A DNA stretch of 64,000 nt from Monarcha castaneiventris obscurior (Eukaryota > Chordata > Aves > Passeriformes > Monarchidae): the NCBI GenBank assembly GCA_026261815.1, contig JAMPIT010000379.1:6708001-6772000 (forward strand), given 5' to 3'. A program made the translations under genes and the position numbers. Positions within the stretch are counted from its first letter, which is position 1, and every line of letters begins with the position of its first letter. The notes beneath the pieces were generated by a model. That model was not told the origin of the DNA and ran no database searches. It saw only the letters and a program-made list of their open reading frames with translations. This document shows positions 48,551 to 60,678 of the stretch, in pieces.

Positions 48551-49369
48551 TACTATTATATAAAATCTTTTTTTAGGTCAGGCAGTATTTTGCAACATAT
48601 GCATTTGCCAAACCACGCTCTGGTGATAGACCCTTGGCGAGTGACGTTTTCTTAGCCAAGAGTTAAAGCATGCCGAAGGTGAAAACAAATTTTGCTGGAG
48701 CCAGCACAAGATCTGCAACAAGCCAAGCAAACCAGTCATGCAGGCAATTTCCTATTCACTCACTGGTGAGGAAAATGGACTTCAGCTCAGAAGCTCTATG
48801 TCACTTAAGAGTCTAAAACTGTAGGGTAATCCTGTTAACACAGTGAAGTGCAAAAAGGACAGTCGGCTGTGGGGGGAGATGCTGGAGGGCTGCAGAGTTT
48901 TCCTCTCCTAAAGTCTTCACTTGCTTTTCACATTGATTGCTTGTGATTTTGTTAGACTCACTTAACCAGAGGGATGGGGTCATGTGCAATTCCTTGCAGA
49001 AGGAGCAGCAGGACTCAGAGCGAGAGCTGGCTTTAGGTGGAGAGTTTTCCTGTTTTCAGGAAATGAAGATTTAGCACCCTGGAACCGCAGGCAGAAGGAA
49101 TGATCTGTTTTGCCAAGAGCAATGTGAGCTGGGACACTTGCCTATCTGGCTGTGGGAGCTGGGGAGCAGGCGGACTGTGGGGATGGAGCTGCGCCGGCAG
49201 CCGAACCCTTGCCCCGTGGCTTCTTGTGCTCGGCACCTTGGTGCTCCCATGACACAAAAGTGTTTCCAGATGAGTGGCTCACGTCCAAGTGTTTGCCTCT
49301 TGGCTATTAGCACTGCAAGAGCAAACAATTTTTCTCATGGCTAACTAACTTCCTTCAATTCCTCCCCAC
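48551..49369. other. Unique sequence with GC-richer patch
   Basis: The stretch at 49130-49240 is locally GC- and CpG-richer (GCGCCGGCAGCCG) and is open on both strands, but shows no splice structure or domain. No repeat is recognised after the CR1 end. Confidence 0.45.
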
Positions 49370-49660
49370 CCCTGAAATTTGCTTCTTGTTTGTCGTGCCA
49401 TGACAACATTGCTGTGCTATCCAGAGTGAATGTGTTAATGCAGGAAGGGACAAATCTGAGAGGCTCGACTGGCAATTTTTAAACTCCAGATGGCCATTCT
49501 CCAACTACCTGTCGGTTTGAATAGGAAATAAGTCTCCTGACAGGCTCACTTCCTTCCGTTTGCATTGTTTTCAGCAAAAATAGATTTTTAATAACTCCCA
49601 TAATAACGTTCCTACAAGGTGCGGCCTGCAAACCTTAGTCTGAAACAGGACAAACAGAGT
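49370..49660. promoter_or_regulatory. Candidate conserved non-coding element
   Basis: This is a dense block with TTTGTCGTGCCATGACAAC, CCAGATGGCC (E-box), CCTGTCGGTTTG, a SOX-like CATTGTTT at 49563-49570, an MEF2-like AAAAATAG, TTTTTAATAAC and CATAATAACG. CpGs persist (GTCGTG, CTCGAC, GTCGG, CCGTT, AACG, GTGCGG) in an AT-rich setting. The texture is that of a deeply conserved enhancer. There is no coding support. Confidence 0.35.
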
Positions 49661-50303
49661 GAAATGTCTGTTGACTTTTCACCTATCAGTGGCCTGTAGC
49701 CAATGGGCTGTGGCTGATTATTAACAAAAAAATAGGAAATAACCTTAGATTAAATATTGCTAAGAAGTGCCCAATATCCAAAATCTGGCAGCAGAACCTC
49801 AGCTGTTGCAAGCTAGCTGAGGATTTTCTCAGAGTATTTAGGGATGCTGGTGAAATCAATAAAATAAATTTTGTCACTGGTCTGTCCTAATTCATCAAAT
49901 CCTCTTTATATGGTGTTTCTTCTCAGACATTTCTTACCTGTTTGCTGTGCATTAATGTGTCACAGCTGAGAATGTGTGGAACAGTAGTTGGCTTTGTTTA
50001 GTTTGCTTTTAACTGGCTGTATGATTTTTTCAATGGCTGCTCCATTTTTTCAGTCCTTATACTTTGTCCTATTGTGGACATACAGTCTTACCCCATGCCA
50101 AAATTTAGCAGCACTTCTGAAGATTCCCATATATGTGGAAGTGGTACTGGAATGAAAAAACTGCACTTCAAAGGGCTCTTCAAAGTTCTTCCAATTTTGT
50201 ACTGTCTCCCATACTTCCATCCTTTGACCCAAGCCTTTGATTAAAGCCAGTAGGTGAAGCCACCCATCCTAGGGCATCTGGGAATTGAGATTTATCTGTT
50301 CTG
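49661..50303. other. Unique sequence, nothing recognised
   Basis: No gene or repeat family is visible before the pentanucleotide array. Confidence 0.5.
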
Positions 50304-50416
50304 TCCTATCCTATCCTATCCTATCCTATCCTATCCTATCCTATCCTATCCTATCCTATCCTATCCTATCCTATCCTATCCTATCCTATCCTATCCTATC
50401 CTATCCTATCCTATCC
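50304..50416. repeat. (CCTAT)n microsatellite, about 22 units
   Basis: This is a pure run of CCTAT pentamers with no substitution. It creates a spurious plus-strand open frame. Purity suggests it is young and probably length-polymorphic. Confidence 0.97.
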
Positions 50417-53400
50417 TTCAGTCATTACTTTGCACTGTGACTGGTAAAACATGTTTTAAGTGACAATAATGTGACTAATTTACTAAACTTTTTGGATTCA
50501 ATAGAAAGGATTTTTAAACAAATATTTCATATAGAGAAATAGAGTCTGATCTGATTCAATACAGAAAAGAAAATTCTGCTTTCAAACCATCAGCCTCAGT
50601 ATTCCTATACTTTGAATTTTGGTAGACTTGAATTGCTAATTTATACAGAAACATTATGAAAAATGTGATATTCCCCCCTTCTCCACAAGATTTGTCTACA
50701 TATGTGGATCAAATCCAGCACCTTTAGCATTTTTGTCCTTTATGCTTTATAAATATAAGTTCATGCATATATATATATAGTTGTAAAAGTTTACAAAAGT
50801 TTCAAAAGTTCCCTGCACTAGAGTATAATTTTCCATAAGACCAGATCAGATCCAGTAGCAGAACATGGTAGAAATTGTTCTTTCATGTCACAGTAGCCTT
50901 CCTATGAGTTAATTACACTTTTCCACAGCTAGCTGTTTCTAAAGTCTGTGAGGCATTCCATATGTTCTCACTAGGTCACACTGTAGCTGGCCATTTTATT
51001 TTGGTCTATATATAGCAAGTAAATAGTCCAGATATGCCAAGACTTATTTTGAAAACTTTAGTCTGGCTAAAATGAAGGATATGAGATTAAGAAGTGAATT
51101 TATGAAGATCGGAACAACAGCAAGGAGCAGCTGGCAAGAGCTTCAGGGACAGAAGTATTATCTCTTAACAGCCTCTACTTGTTCAGAGTACTGCTTACTT
51201 CAGAAAAAAATCCGTGTGCAATCTATCCCTTGAACCAAGAAGATTGAAAGAAAGGGGCAATGGTAGTCTGGAAGCCTTGGTTCAAGTACTACCTGTGGAG
51301 CACATTGCTGGGGATCATTTCTAGGAAAGCATTCATTTCATTTACAAGATCACCAGCACAGCTACATGTTCTGCAAGCACCCTGCATGCAACCCACCCTG
51401 GGATTATATATGGTGTGCTATATTATTGTATACACACAACTGCTGCATAGAGGAAAAATGGTGGCGTAGCAGGACAGAAGGCAGAGGGGAAAATCCTGGG
51501 ATGGATACTGGCAGAAAAGTAGGCAGCAGGGGAAAGATAAGAGGGAAAGCAGCTGTGCATAGTAGGACTGCAGAAGTGGTGTAGGAAACCATACTGGCTC
51601 AGGCTGTGTCATTAGAGGAAAGACTGAAGACGCAAAAAGGTAATAGAGTTAATTCTTAATAAAACCAGTGAGGTGTGAGCAAGAGGGGGAACAAAAAGTG
51701 AAGCCCCAGGAGCACAGGAAAGGAAGTCCCATTTAGAGGCAGAGAAACAAAGTTAGACAAGGCAGGAAAAGAGCAATGAGTTTGTTTAGGAGCAGGTATG
51801 GCATTACTCGGTGGGAAAGCCAGGATGTGTGAGGTCAGGTCATTAGTCCCCATTGCATATCCTGTCCTCCACAGTGCCTGCACTCCTCTATGTGTTTGTG
51901 CCCTTGTATTAGGTGATAGAATTGGACATAAGGCTTGGTACAGCCCAGTTGCATTGTCATAGGAAGACAGGAAGCCTACGAAGAACCATCTGTCCCTTCC
52001 ACATTCCTCTTTTGCAGGTCCACTCCCCTTATGCCCTTCTCTCCGACTGAAAAGTCCCTCTGGAATTTTCAGACATATCTCTGAAGAAATAAAAGTCCAA
52101 AATCAAGTCAACTCAATCAATAAATGTAACAGTAGGAAGAATGTGATAGGAAGAAGTTAATTAGAGAAATTTTAGCTGGTATTTCATATCATAATTGGTA
52201 GCTCCAAAGTGCTTTTTGTTCAGTGAGGAGGACTCAATTACATGTAGTGCAAACTGTTTATAAAACTTGGTGGTGACTACTGCAATTTCCTTTTGCAGTT
52301 TTGCTGAGTCTAAGGCAGGTTTTATATGGCGCAGGATGAGTTTGAAAAAATGCATTTGGAGTAGGTTTTACTGTTTACAGACACCCCAGCTGGGTACAAA
52401 ATGAGCCCTCACTGCTAAGATAGCACACAGTTGCTACCACATATACCATAGCTCCAGGCCTGGGCTTTCCTGTCTATGGGAGCTCTGGAGCTCAGTGCTC
52501 TTTTCTCATATCTGCCTTATAAAGCTGTAAATGTTGAATCTGGGTTTGCACTAACCTAACTCCATCAATTTGCATTGAGTGGCTTCTGATGCCTTTCAAA
52601 GACACAGTTAGACCCAAGCATTGTTGTCTCTCTTAAGAGTAGAGAATGTAAACGTTCAATAGATGGCCCCGGGGCATTTGTAAAAGCATATGAGTTCTTG
52701 TTTTGTGATCCTTTAAAAACATGTAAGTGGTCGGTGCTGTGAAATGTTAAAATAATGTTTTAAATTTTCTTTGAATGGTAGAATTGGTAGTAATGGTTTT
52801 TGTGAGTTTGTCATGTAATACCAATGATGTTTTTTCCTCTACCAAAAAACCAAATCACTTCTGTGAAGATTTTTATTGGGTTTTAATTTTGAACATTTTA
52901 TTTCAACTTGCATCAGGCCTTCTTTTGCCGTCCCCATTTGCACAAGCTTTTGGCATTTTTTCTGATGAGGGGAAAGACAGTGTTTCCAATAATTCAAAGC
53001 TGGTGAATGCTAGTTCAGAATTTGATCATTTCTACACTTTTAAATCCCCACAAAAACCTGGAAGTTTGCAGAGCTTTTAAATTCTCATATGGATAGTAGA
53101 AAAATTTACATTTTTTGTGTAAAATGTCAGTGTCTCAGTGGCACTTTGGTCTGGATTTCATTGGATATAGAAACCAAGAAAAAAGATTTGTACCAAAGTT
53201 ATATACCATTCACAACATTAGGTATAGTAAAGAAATGTAATCAGACAGCCAAATCCCTCAATTAAAAGCAACTTAATGTGGCTGCCAAAACACTCCACCC
53301 TTTCGAGCTCAAATAAGTAAACTTTTTGGGCTATAGGCACAATGGGAAAAGACTAATTAAGGAAATGAGGTAAGATTTCTTAATGTTGTACTAATGACAT

Positions 53401-55799
53401 AAAAACTTGCTCCATACCATCCCCTCCATATGAAGCACTGGCTTTTCCTGTTACTCCATTCGGTTAACTTTCAGCCATGTCCTACCTCTGTCCAGTCATT
53501 CAAGGGGTAAATTGCCTGCACAATGTGCATGTGTGGCTATGGTGCATGCACTACGTGTCCATATGTGTTCATGGGTAATCATCCATGCAGGGACAGGCTG
53601 AAGCAACGTGGTCTTTTGGGCTGGAAGGGCAAGGGAGGGCCATGCAGCTGTGACCCCCGGTTAAATCAAGTCGTCAGTGCTAAGGGGGAGCCAGAGCTGT
53701 TGATAAATGCTCATATGCTTAAATTCATGCACACCCTTCTTTTCTGTGACATTTTTCTCTTGGTAAGAACTCAGTGTTAAGAAGAGTAAATAACTGGGCA
53801 AATGTAACTGTAGCAGAAGAGATTTTTGTGCTCTGAGTAAAGTTAAAACACTGTAAGAAAATGAAAATCTACTTAGACTACCACCTTGAATCTTGCATTC
53901 ATAGTTTTTATGGACAGGGAGAAAGAGAGAAAGAATATGACCTTGTCTTTCTGCTTTCTGTCTGGCGATTCCCACTGGTTTTCACATACTAATTCCTAAA
54001 GTCTACAACATAAATACAATTGCAGCGTCTCTATCTTTGGAGTTTAGTGAAGGTGGTTAAGATGCTTGTCATTGCATTGTGATTATTACTTTTGGTGTTG
54101 TCTTTGTCTTTTGTTACAAAGTCTTATTTGTATTTCATTTCCTAGATAACAAAGACTACCATATAATTAAGGTCATTTGATGTTAATCAAGAATTCAAAA
54201 AAGGTGAGTGATGAGGAGTGTATGATTAATGTACAAATGAAAACAATCTTATTCTTTCCCTTACTTATCAGTTTTTAATTCCTCTGACGTACTTAACCGG
54301 CTCCAGTTGAAGTCACTGGTAGTTTTATGAGGCCTGTGAATTTTTCAAGGAGCAGCTTTGAACTCCCTTGAGTTAGAGAGAGAGGAAAGAACAGAACTGC
54401 ACTGCAATAAAAGTGCTTTCATGAGAATATTAACCATAAAGACTGCATAATACCTCATGTTCTCAACAGTGGTATTTTATACAGGTGTAAGATCTCAGAG
54501 CCTTGAGACGGGGAACAGATTTTCTTAAGTGGATAGCAGCAGATAAACCCAAGACAGGATACGACTAATTGTGATTGTACAAAGCATAAACAGCTGAAGT
54601 ACTTAGACTTTGTGGAAGTTAGCAAATGAGTCGGAGCGAGAACTAGCAAAAAAATGACAGCATCTGTGACTTGATGCAGTACAATATCATCCCTTCAAAC
54701 CTCTCTCCAAAGAATGAGTGGGAAAAAAATGACCTCATAAGGTCTATATTATCCTTCTGAGGGATTTTCAGGCATCTTGGGTAAAGTGCCAAGTACACTG
54801 GAAGTGGGGGAGTGTTAGTTGTCTCCAAAGCACCAAAAGGAAATGGAGAAAAGGGATGAAATGGCCCAAACAAGCAGACAAAACTACAATTTTGTGGCAG
54901 GTTGCTCTAGGACTCACTGACCTTGGCTGTAATGCAGAGGTCATTTTTTATATGATTGAACTGTCCTTGGATAATTTCTCCAGCATCTACAAACAAGCTT
55001 TTCTTCTACATCAAACATGCTTGTCATGTTCTCCTTTCCAAAAATGACAAATAAACAGGATTTTTTTCTTTTTCAATCTGCTGGGAACATCCAGCTTTTA
55101 TCTATCATTCTTTTACTTAGACCTCCTTAAAAAAATTGTCTAGGGACTAGCACATTAAGTATGTGCTTTTGTGTTCTCACTTGTGGAAAAAAGACAGTTG
55201 TGGAACAACAGATTGTATTTGAACATTTTGTAAGAGAAATTTTGCTTAATAAATGAGAGGGTATGACATTTGAAACTGGACGGAAGTAGGAGCACTGCAC
55301 TTTTGGTACAAATACCGGATTGGGCTTTTCAAAAATGTATAAAAAACGTTTAAGGAGATAGTCACCCCTTCCCACTCCAACTCCTAGCTTTGTCAGAGTA
55401 GAGACCTACCTGTATAGGTATTCTGACTTGCCTCCTGGAAGCTTTTCTCTCCTTTGATCACACAGGAAGCCAATTTTCTAAATTAAACACCTACATTAGT
55501 AGCTGAAAATGGCAATACCTACTGATTTTCAAAGGGGAAAGTGGCGGCCTAGTTGGCTTTATTCCTTTGGAAATTTTCCTTTGAACAGACCTGTACATTC
55601 AGTGATGTGCAGAATGGGAGAGTCATGTGATCCCTCCAGCTCCACCTGACATGTGTTGCCTTATTTTGGGGATTTTGTAGATAGTGGCTACTGGCCATTA
55701 CATTCTAAGCTGTATGCAGGGCTAAAAGACCACCTCCATGATAATTTTTGTCTCCAGATGTAAAGGACTGAGCAACCACACACAGATTGATGCTTGTGC
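50417..55799. other. Unique non-coding sequence
   Basis: No gene or repeat family is recognised in this long interval. A TA repeat lies at 50767-50780. A splice-like interval at 54146-54203 has stops in all frames. Open frames reach about 104 codons without domain content. Confidence 0.5.
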
Positions 55800-57422
55800 T
55801 GAGTGGCAACACCACACCATATAAAAATGGTTGAGGTTCTCATACTTCATGGCATGGGATATGCTGAAGTACTCAATAAATTTGTTGACTCATCCTTCAA
55901 AGGGACTGCCCTTGCCCAGACCTCTGCGCATACTGGTATAAATTGGAGTGGGAGGGGCAGTCAACAGCAGGGCAGCAAAATCTTAGGGAGAAGCTGGTGG
56001 GATGCACCGAAATGTGTTAAGGGTGCAGACAGGATAGCAAGATTGCTGCCTGCCCTCAGTGAAAACTCCTGGTGACTGAGGAAGGTTCCTGATAGCCAGG
56101 AAAAGATTAACAGTGAATTCAGCTTTACAAGAGCAAGAGGACGATCTGGGGAACTACTGGTTAGTTCTGCTTCAGTGTCTGGATAAACTATGGAGCACAA
56201 CCTCCCAGACTCCCATTCCAGACACATGAGAAACAATAAAATAAAGAGAAGCAGTAGACATGGAAATAGTAAGGATATTATGCCTCACCAACCTGATTGT
56301 ATTCTATGATGAAATGGCTATTGATGGAAGCAAAGGGAACAGAACGTATGTGAAAAGGCCTTTGAGGCCACCTCCACAGCATTTAAAATGGCAGTTTCAG
56401 TCAATATGGAATGGATGGATTATTAAAGGAATTGAAAATTAGCAGGATTGGCAGGCTCCAAGAATGGTAATTCATGTCCTGAGGACAGCTTGGTGGCCAG
56501 CAACTATTACAGAACCCAAAGGTCTGTTACTAGGACTACTCATTTAATTTCTCCATCAGTGACCTGGATGATTTGACTAAATGCACCCTCTGGAGATCTG
56601 TGGATGGTGGTGTGTTGGGGAAGTTGTTGACACACCATGTGGCAGAGCTTCAAGGGCCAAGAGAAACTTTAGATCTGGGCAACATCAGCTGCATGAAGTG
56701 CAAGGTTGTGCATCTGGAGTGTAGTAACCCTCTGCATCAGTGCAGATGGGAGCTGAGTGGCTGAGAAACAGCCAAACTGCCTCCAAGCCAGCAGTGGGCT
56801 TGCAGTAGGGGAAACCACATGCCACTAGGATGAGCTTGGGCAACAGACTGATGAAAATATCTCTGCTTGGCATTGGTGAGGCTTCCCCTGAAATACTGTG
56901 CCGGATTTGGTTTCTCCAGTTAGAGAGAGATACTGAGACACAGAGTAAGGTCCAGTGGCAGGCCACAAACATTTATAAGGTGGTGTAGCACATGGCCTGA
57001 TAAGGAAGACATGGGCTTGCTTCATTTACAGAGAAGAAAAAAGAGCTCATCAAATGTAGCTTACAATTACTGAAAAGAAAATGATAGAGATATCAAAAGA
57101 TCCAAACTCTTTTCAGACAGCTACTTACTGGTTACTAGACAACTAGGCTAGCTACATGAGCAAATAGTCTTTCTAAGGGAGAGAATTGCAAGTTGTAACT
57201 AGGGAGGTTCAGACCAAAAACTCTGAAAAGTTTATTCATCAGCAGGTAGTGTGGCTCTGGAACATCGTGTCCAAAGTGGTGGTAAAATTGCCACCTGTGG
57301 CAGTTTTCAAGCCTCATGTAGCAAAGTGCCAGCTGACCTGGCACAGTGCTGGTCACTGTCTCTGGCTGGTGTAGACTACCTCCAGAGTTTTCCCTCCAAG
57401 CAGCATTTCTGAGGTGTTGTGA
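55800..57422 (+). mobile_element. Ancient CR1 LINE, about 1.6 kb, covering the ORF2 RT half to the 3' end
   Basis: Landmarks in order match avian CR1 ORF2: GCTGAAGTACTCAATAAATTTG (the AEVLN-F region), GGTGGGATGCACCG, GGTTCCTGATAGCCAGGAAAAG (the VPDDWKKA region), GATCTGGGGAACTACTGG (the GNYRPVS region), CTTCAGTGTCTGGATAAA, GCCTCACCAACCTGATTG, CCATCAGTGACCTGGATGATTTGAC and ATGCACCCTC (the ISDLDD..CTL region), GGTGAGGCTTCCCCTGAAATACTGTG, GTGTGGCTCTGGAACATC, GCAGTTTTCAAG, and a decayed GTGTAGACTACCTCCAGAG 3' UTR. Frames are broken throughout. The copy is nearly continuous, which is unusual for its divergence. Boundaries are approximate. Confidence 0.85.
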
Positions 57423-58200
57423 CAACACTTCCCTCCAGCATACAAGGGAAAGGATAGTGGCTGGCATTTAATGGTTCCCTTTTTGCTATCTTATACAGTC
57501 AGTGTTGCTCAAGAATATTTTAAACCTTCCCTGATTAAGGGCAAGGCAGGTTTTGTCACAGACGTGCAGGTAGCATAGTGGCAGACAAAACATCACAGAC
57601 ACTTCTGATACAGAATTGAAAAAAAAGCTGGATTGTGTTGAAGAATGACCTTTCTTTTCTTGGGAGGCACAGAATTGTTTTGGGGGCTTCTTATAATTAT
57701 GCAAGAAAACAGGTCTGTGAAGTGGACTTGGTATGGTGGGTAGATGGCTCACAGAAATAATCTTGCCTGCTGAGCTTTCTACCTTATACACTGTAAAATA
57801 TTTGCGTTTTCAGCTCTTCATGAAAACAGATCACATATCTTTGTGTTTGCTAATGCTGTGAACTGCTCTTGCATTGCAAGATATGTGGATCATGCTCAAA
57901 ATCCTTCAAGATTTGTTTTCTTCTACCTTTCTTGCACATCTTCTTGAGCAACTACACCTTCTCCCACCCCTCCAAAACCTCCCAAGACTGGAGCCAGTGT
58001 TTGAATATGTCATTCTTCTCTATGGTTCCTCAAATCACAGTAATTATTGGCAAGGCAGAAAGATGGTTGAGGTGTTTTCCTGGGACCTCCACAAATACAT
58101 ATAGTGCCCTAATAGATGTCAGTCCATATTGGTTTTTACATGAAGATATCTTTTTTCTGATCTTCTTTGTCATATAAGACAGATTTCAGAGAAACTGCAG
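57423..58200. other. Unique sequence, nothing recognised
   Basis: Overlapping plus-strand frames at 57869-58177 have no domain. The interval ends directly at the CCTCT array. Confidence 0.5.
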
Positions 58201-58519
58201 TCCTCTCCTCTCCTCTCCTCTCCTCTCCTCTCCTCTCCTCTCCTCTCCTCTCCTCTCCTCTCCTCTCCTCTCCTCTCCTCTCCTCTCCTCTCCTCTCCTC
58301 TCCTCTCCTCTCCTCTCCTCTCCTCTCCTCTCCTCTCCTCTCCTCTCCTCTCCTCTCCTCTCCTCTCCTCTCCTCTCCTCTCCTCTCCTCTCCTCTCCTC
58401 TCCTCTCCTCTCCTCTCCTCTCCTCTCCTCTCATCTCCTCTCCTCTCCTCTCCTCTCCTCTCCTCTCCTCTCCTCTCCTCTCCTCTCCTCTCCTCTCCTC
58501 TCCTCTCCTCTCCTCTCCT
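58201..58519. repeat. (CCTCT)n microsatellite, about 64 units, 319 bp
   Basis: This is a near-perfect pentamer array with one visible substitution (C to A at 58433). It is homopyrimidine on the plus strand and homopurine on the minus strand, so it meets the sequence requirement for intramolecular triplex (H-DNA). Because the unit is five bases, all frames on both strands stay open, which creates two spurious proteins of more than 120 codons (58167-58535 plus; 58186-58572 minus). The exact length may be an assembly estimate. Confidence 0.98.
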
Positions 58520-58680
58520 TTTTTGTCCTTCCTGAAATCCTTAGCAGGAGAATATTGCTTTGTACCCCTCAATATTTAGCTGCTCTGATTTTTTTTTCCT
58601 TTTAAATACCAAAAGGGATTAGAGCATAAACTGGATTAACTACTCCTCAAATGCCATTTTGTTAAGTGAAACTATATTTA

Positions 58681-58860
58681 TGGGGGTGAGATGGCTCAGT
58701 GGATTGATGATGAGATACCATTCTAGGTCACTTGTTCAAAGTGATATTAGTCTGGTAGTGACTGAAAATACATTGCTTGCCATCTGGGAGCTTTCTAGCA
58801 ATGAAGCCAATAATGAAGTAGTTCCTGGGGGGGATCTCCACATCCTAATATATGCACCAA
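58681..58860 (+). repeat. Possible tRNA-derived SINE remnant
   Basis: The segment opens GGGGGTGAGATGGCTCAGTGG, which fits a pol III A box (TGGCTCAGTGG). About 40 bases later CTTGTTCAAAGTG resembles a B box (GTTCAA core). The downstream part (AGTGACTGAAAATACATTGC, GCCATCTGGGAGC) could be the SINE body. It does not fold as an intact tRNA and is clearly degraded. The family is unknown to me. Confidence 0.35.
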
Positions 58861-60678
58861 AATAGACAGTAACGGAGTCTCCCTTTCACAGGCCTTTCTG
58901 GGAACAGAAAAGATAAAATTCTAGGTAGGGGTAGAGTGATATCTGACACAAGAGGCAATAATAGGAACATCTACAATTAATACTTGAGATTCTTTGGCAA
59001 GGCAATGTCTGGAAACATGTTCTGTGGAGTTCATAATCCAGACTTATTGGTCTAATAGTTCCTTAGAATGATGAGATGCGTCTGAAAAGGGCTAAGAAGA
59101 GAGAATGAAATGACTTTTGAATTGAAAAGAGAAAAAGCTTTTTAAGTCACCTGATTGTCAAGAAAAGCATTTGAAAAACAAGGCTTTTAGGCTGAGTAAT
59201 TTCCAGACTAAGGTAGTGGACATGCCCTTACTTGAATCCTGTAAGACAGATGAACTCCTCCCATCACTGTTATCTAATTACAAGGATGAGTAAATAGGTA
59301 TGGGCAACATTTTCAAACCTGGGTTCTGAGTTTGACACAATATCCAAAGGAAGATATGAAAAAGGCGGGGTGCTTTTCACACAGGGTGTCATTAAGAGTA
59401 GTGAAAGCTCAAGGTCTCAGACATGATTCTCGGAGAACAACTGAGATTGAGAATAAAAATTAAATTGTCTATTAGTGTAGGCTAAAATCCCCCCAGTTCT
59501 TTACTGCATTTCACTACATGTAGAACCACCCCCCAAAAATTATTATTAAAGCATGAGAAAATAGAGTTATTACAGAGTTAACTGAGTGCATTCAACCTAT
59601 TTGTTGGAATTCCTGATTGGAGACATGGATTAAAACACTACTGGTAGCAAAAAAAAAGTCAGCAGTTGAACAAGTGACATGAGGAGCATTGTCATCAAGA
59701 GGTCCCAGGAAAAGGAGCAGGACTGATTGGTCCTTTGCAGCTTCCCGAGGTGTGAGCCAGAACCAAGAGTCATCCTCAACACAGGTGGGTGGAGAGATTA
59801 GGAAGGGACAGTGTTGATCCAAACTGGAGCAGTTATCCTTTTCTCAAAGAAGGGGAACTCAGTATCTTGTTTTCTAAAGCAGGTGACAGAAATAAGAACA
59901 AAAAGTCACGGGCCTTGCAAGGGTCCAAGTTTCCTTCCTTTCTGCTCCAGTCAGCCTCAGGGGAAGGGCTCTGGTGGAGTTTTGCCTATGGACTAAGGCA
60001 TCCCTCCACTGGGGAAGGCCGTGTGGTGGCTCCCCACCATACTGGGGAAAGAGAAGCAGTGTTCAAGCACATGGCCCAGCTCTCCTGGAGCTGCTTCACT
60101 CCAGCTTGCTTCTGCTGTCATTACATTCAGTTGGGGGAGCAGCTACAAGATTGTCCAAGCTTAATTCAGGGTATTAGAGCTGATGGAGGAATTTTGATGC
60201 CTCCCTTGCCTAGAAGCTGTTTTCACATTTGGGCCCTCTATCCCTGTCATCCAGCTTTGAAGAGCACAGCTTTGTTGGGATCAAAAGTGATTGGCAGTGG
60301 TGACTCTCACTCAAATGCTGCCATTCACACACTAAGCTCCTCTGCCTCAAAGGCCTGGCCGGGCACTGCTAACAATAAACAAACCATAATAACTCACAAC
60401 TGCGGCTGAACCCAGCCCTTAATGACATTGTTCAATACTGCTTCAACACTGTGAAGAGCTTCACCGCTTCGTTCCCATGCTCCTAGGAGCATTTCCAGAT
60501 TGGCTTTAGCAGGGGTGATTCCAACAGCTTATTCTAATTGTTTTGCTCGCACAGCACCGGGAAGCCAACCTGCCGTGAAACCCGATGCTTTCTGCAAGAA
60601 CAGGTTATTGCAGGGTAACAAGTGGCTTTTCGTTCCCGAGGCTCAGCTGCCAGCTCGGTACCACAGGGGGGCACTCAC
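58861..60678. other. Unique sequence containing the longest chance ORF
   Basis: A 206-codon plus-strand frame at 59789-60409 is the longest non-repeat frame in the window. It has no domain, no signal sequence and no codon bias, and composition alone makes about one such frame plausible in 64 kb, so it is not called as a gene. No repeat family is recognised. Confidence 0.45.

Noticed and set aside
50254..50463. 69-codon frame of repeated residues
   Set aside because: It is the CCTAT microsatellite read in frame, not a protein.
54146..54203. Strong acceptor (TTTCATTTCCTAG) and GTGAGT donor around 58 nt
   Set aside because: All three frames contain stops, so it cannot be a coding exon; a lncRNA exon is possible but unsupported.
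58201..58519. Regular array that could be taken for CRISPR-like repeats
   Set aside because: The unit is five bases with no spacers, and the window is vertebrate nuclear DNA.
58167..58572. Open frames of more than 120 codons on both strands
   Set aside because: They are produced entirely by the CCTCT pentamer array, which has no stop in any frame.
59789..60409. 206-codon plus-strand open frame, the longest non-repeat frame
   Set aside because: No domain, signal peptide, codon bias or splice context. With this base composition about one such frame in 64 kb is plausible by chance.
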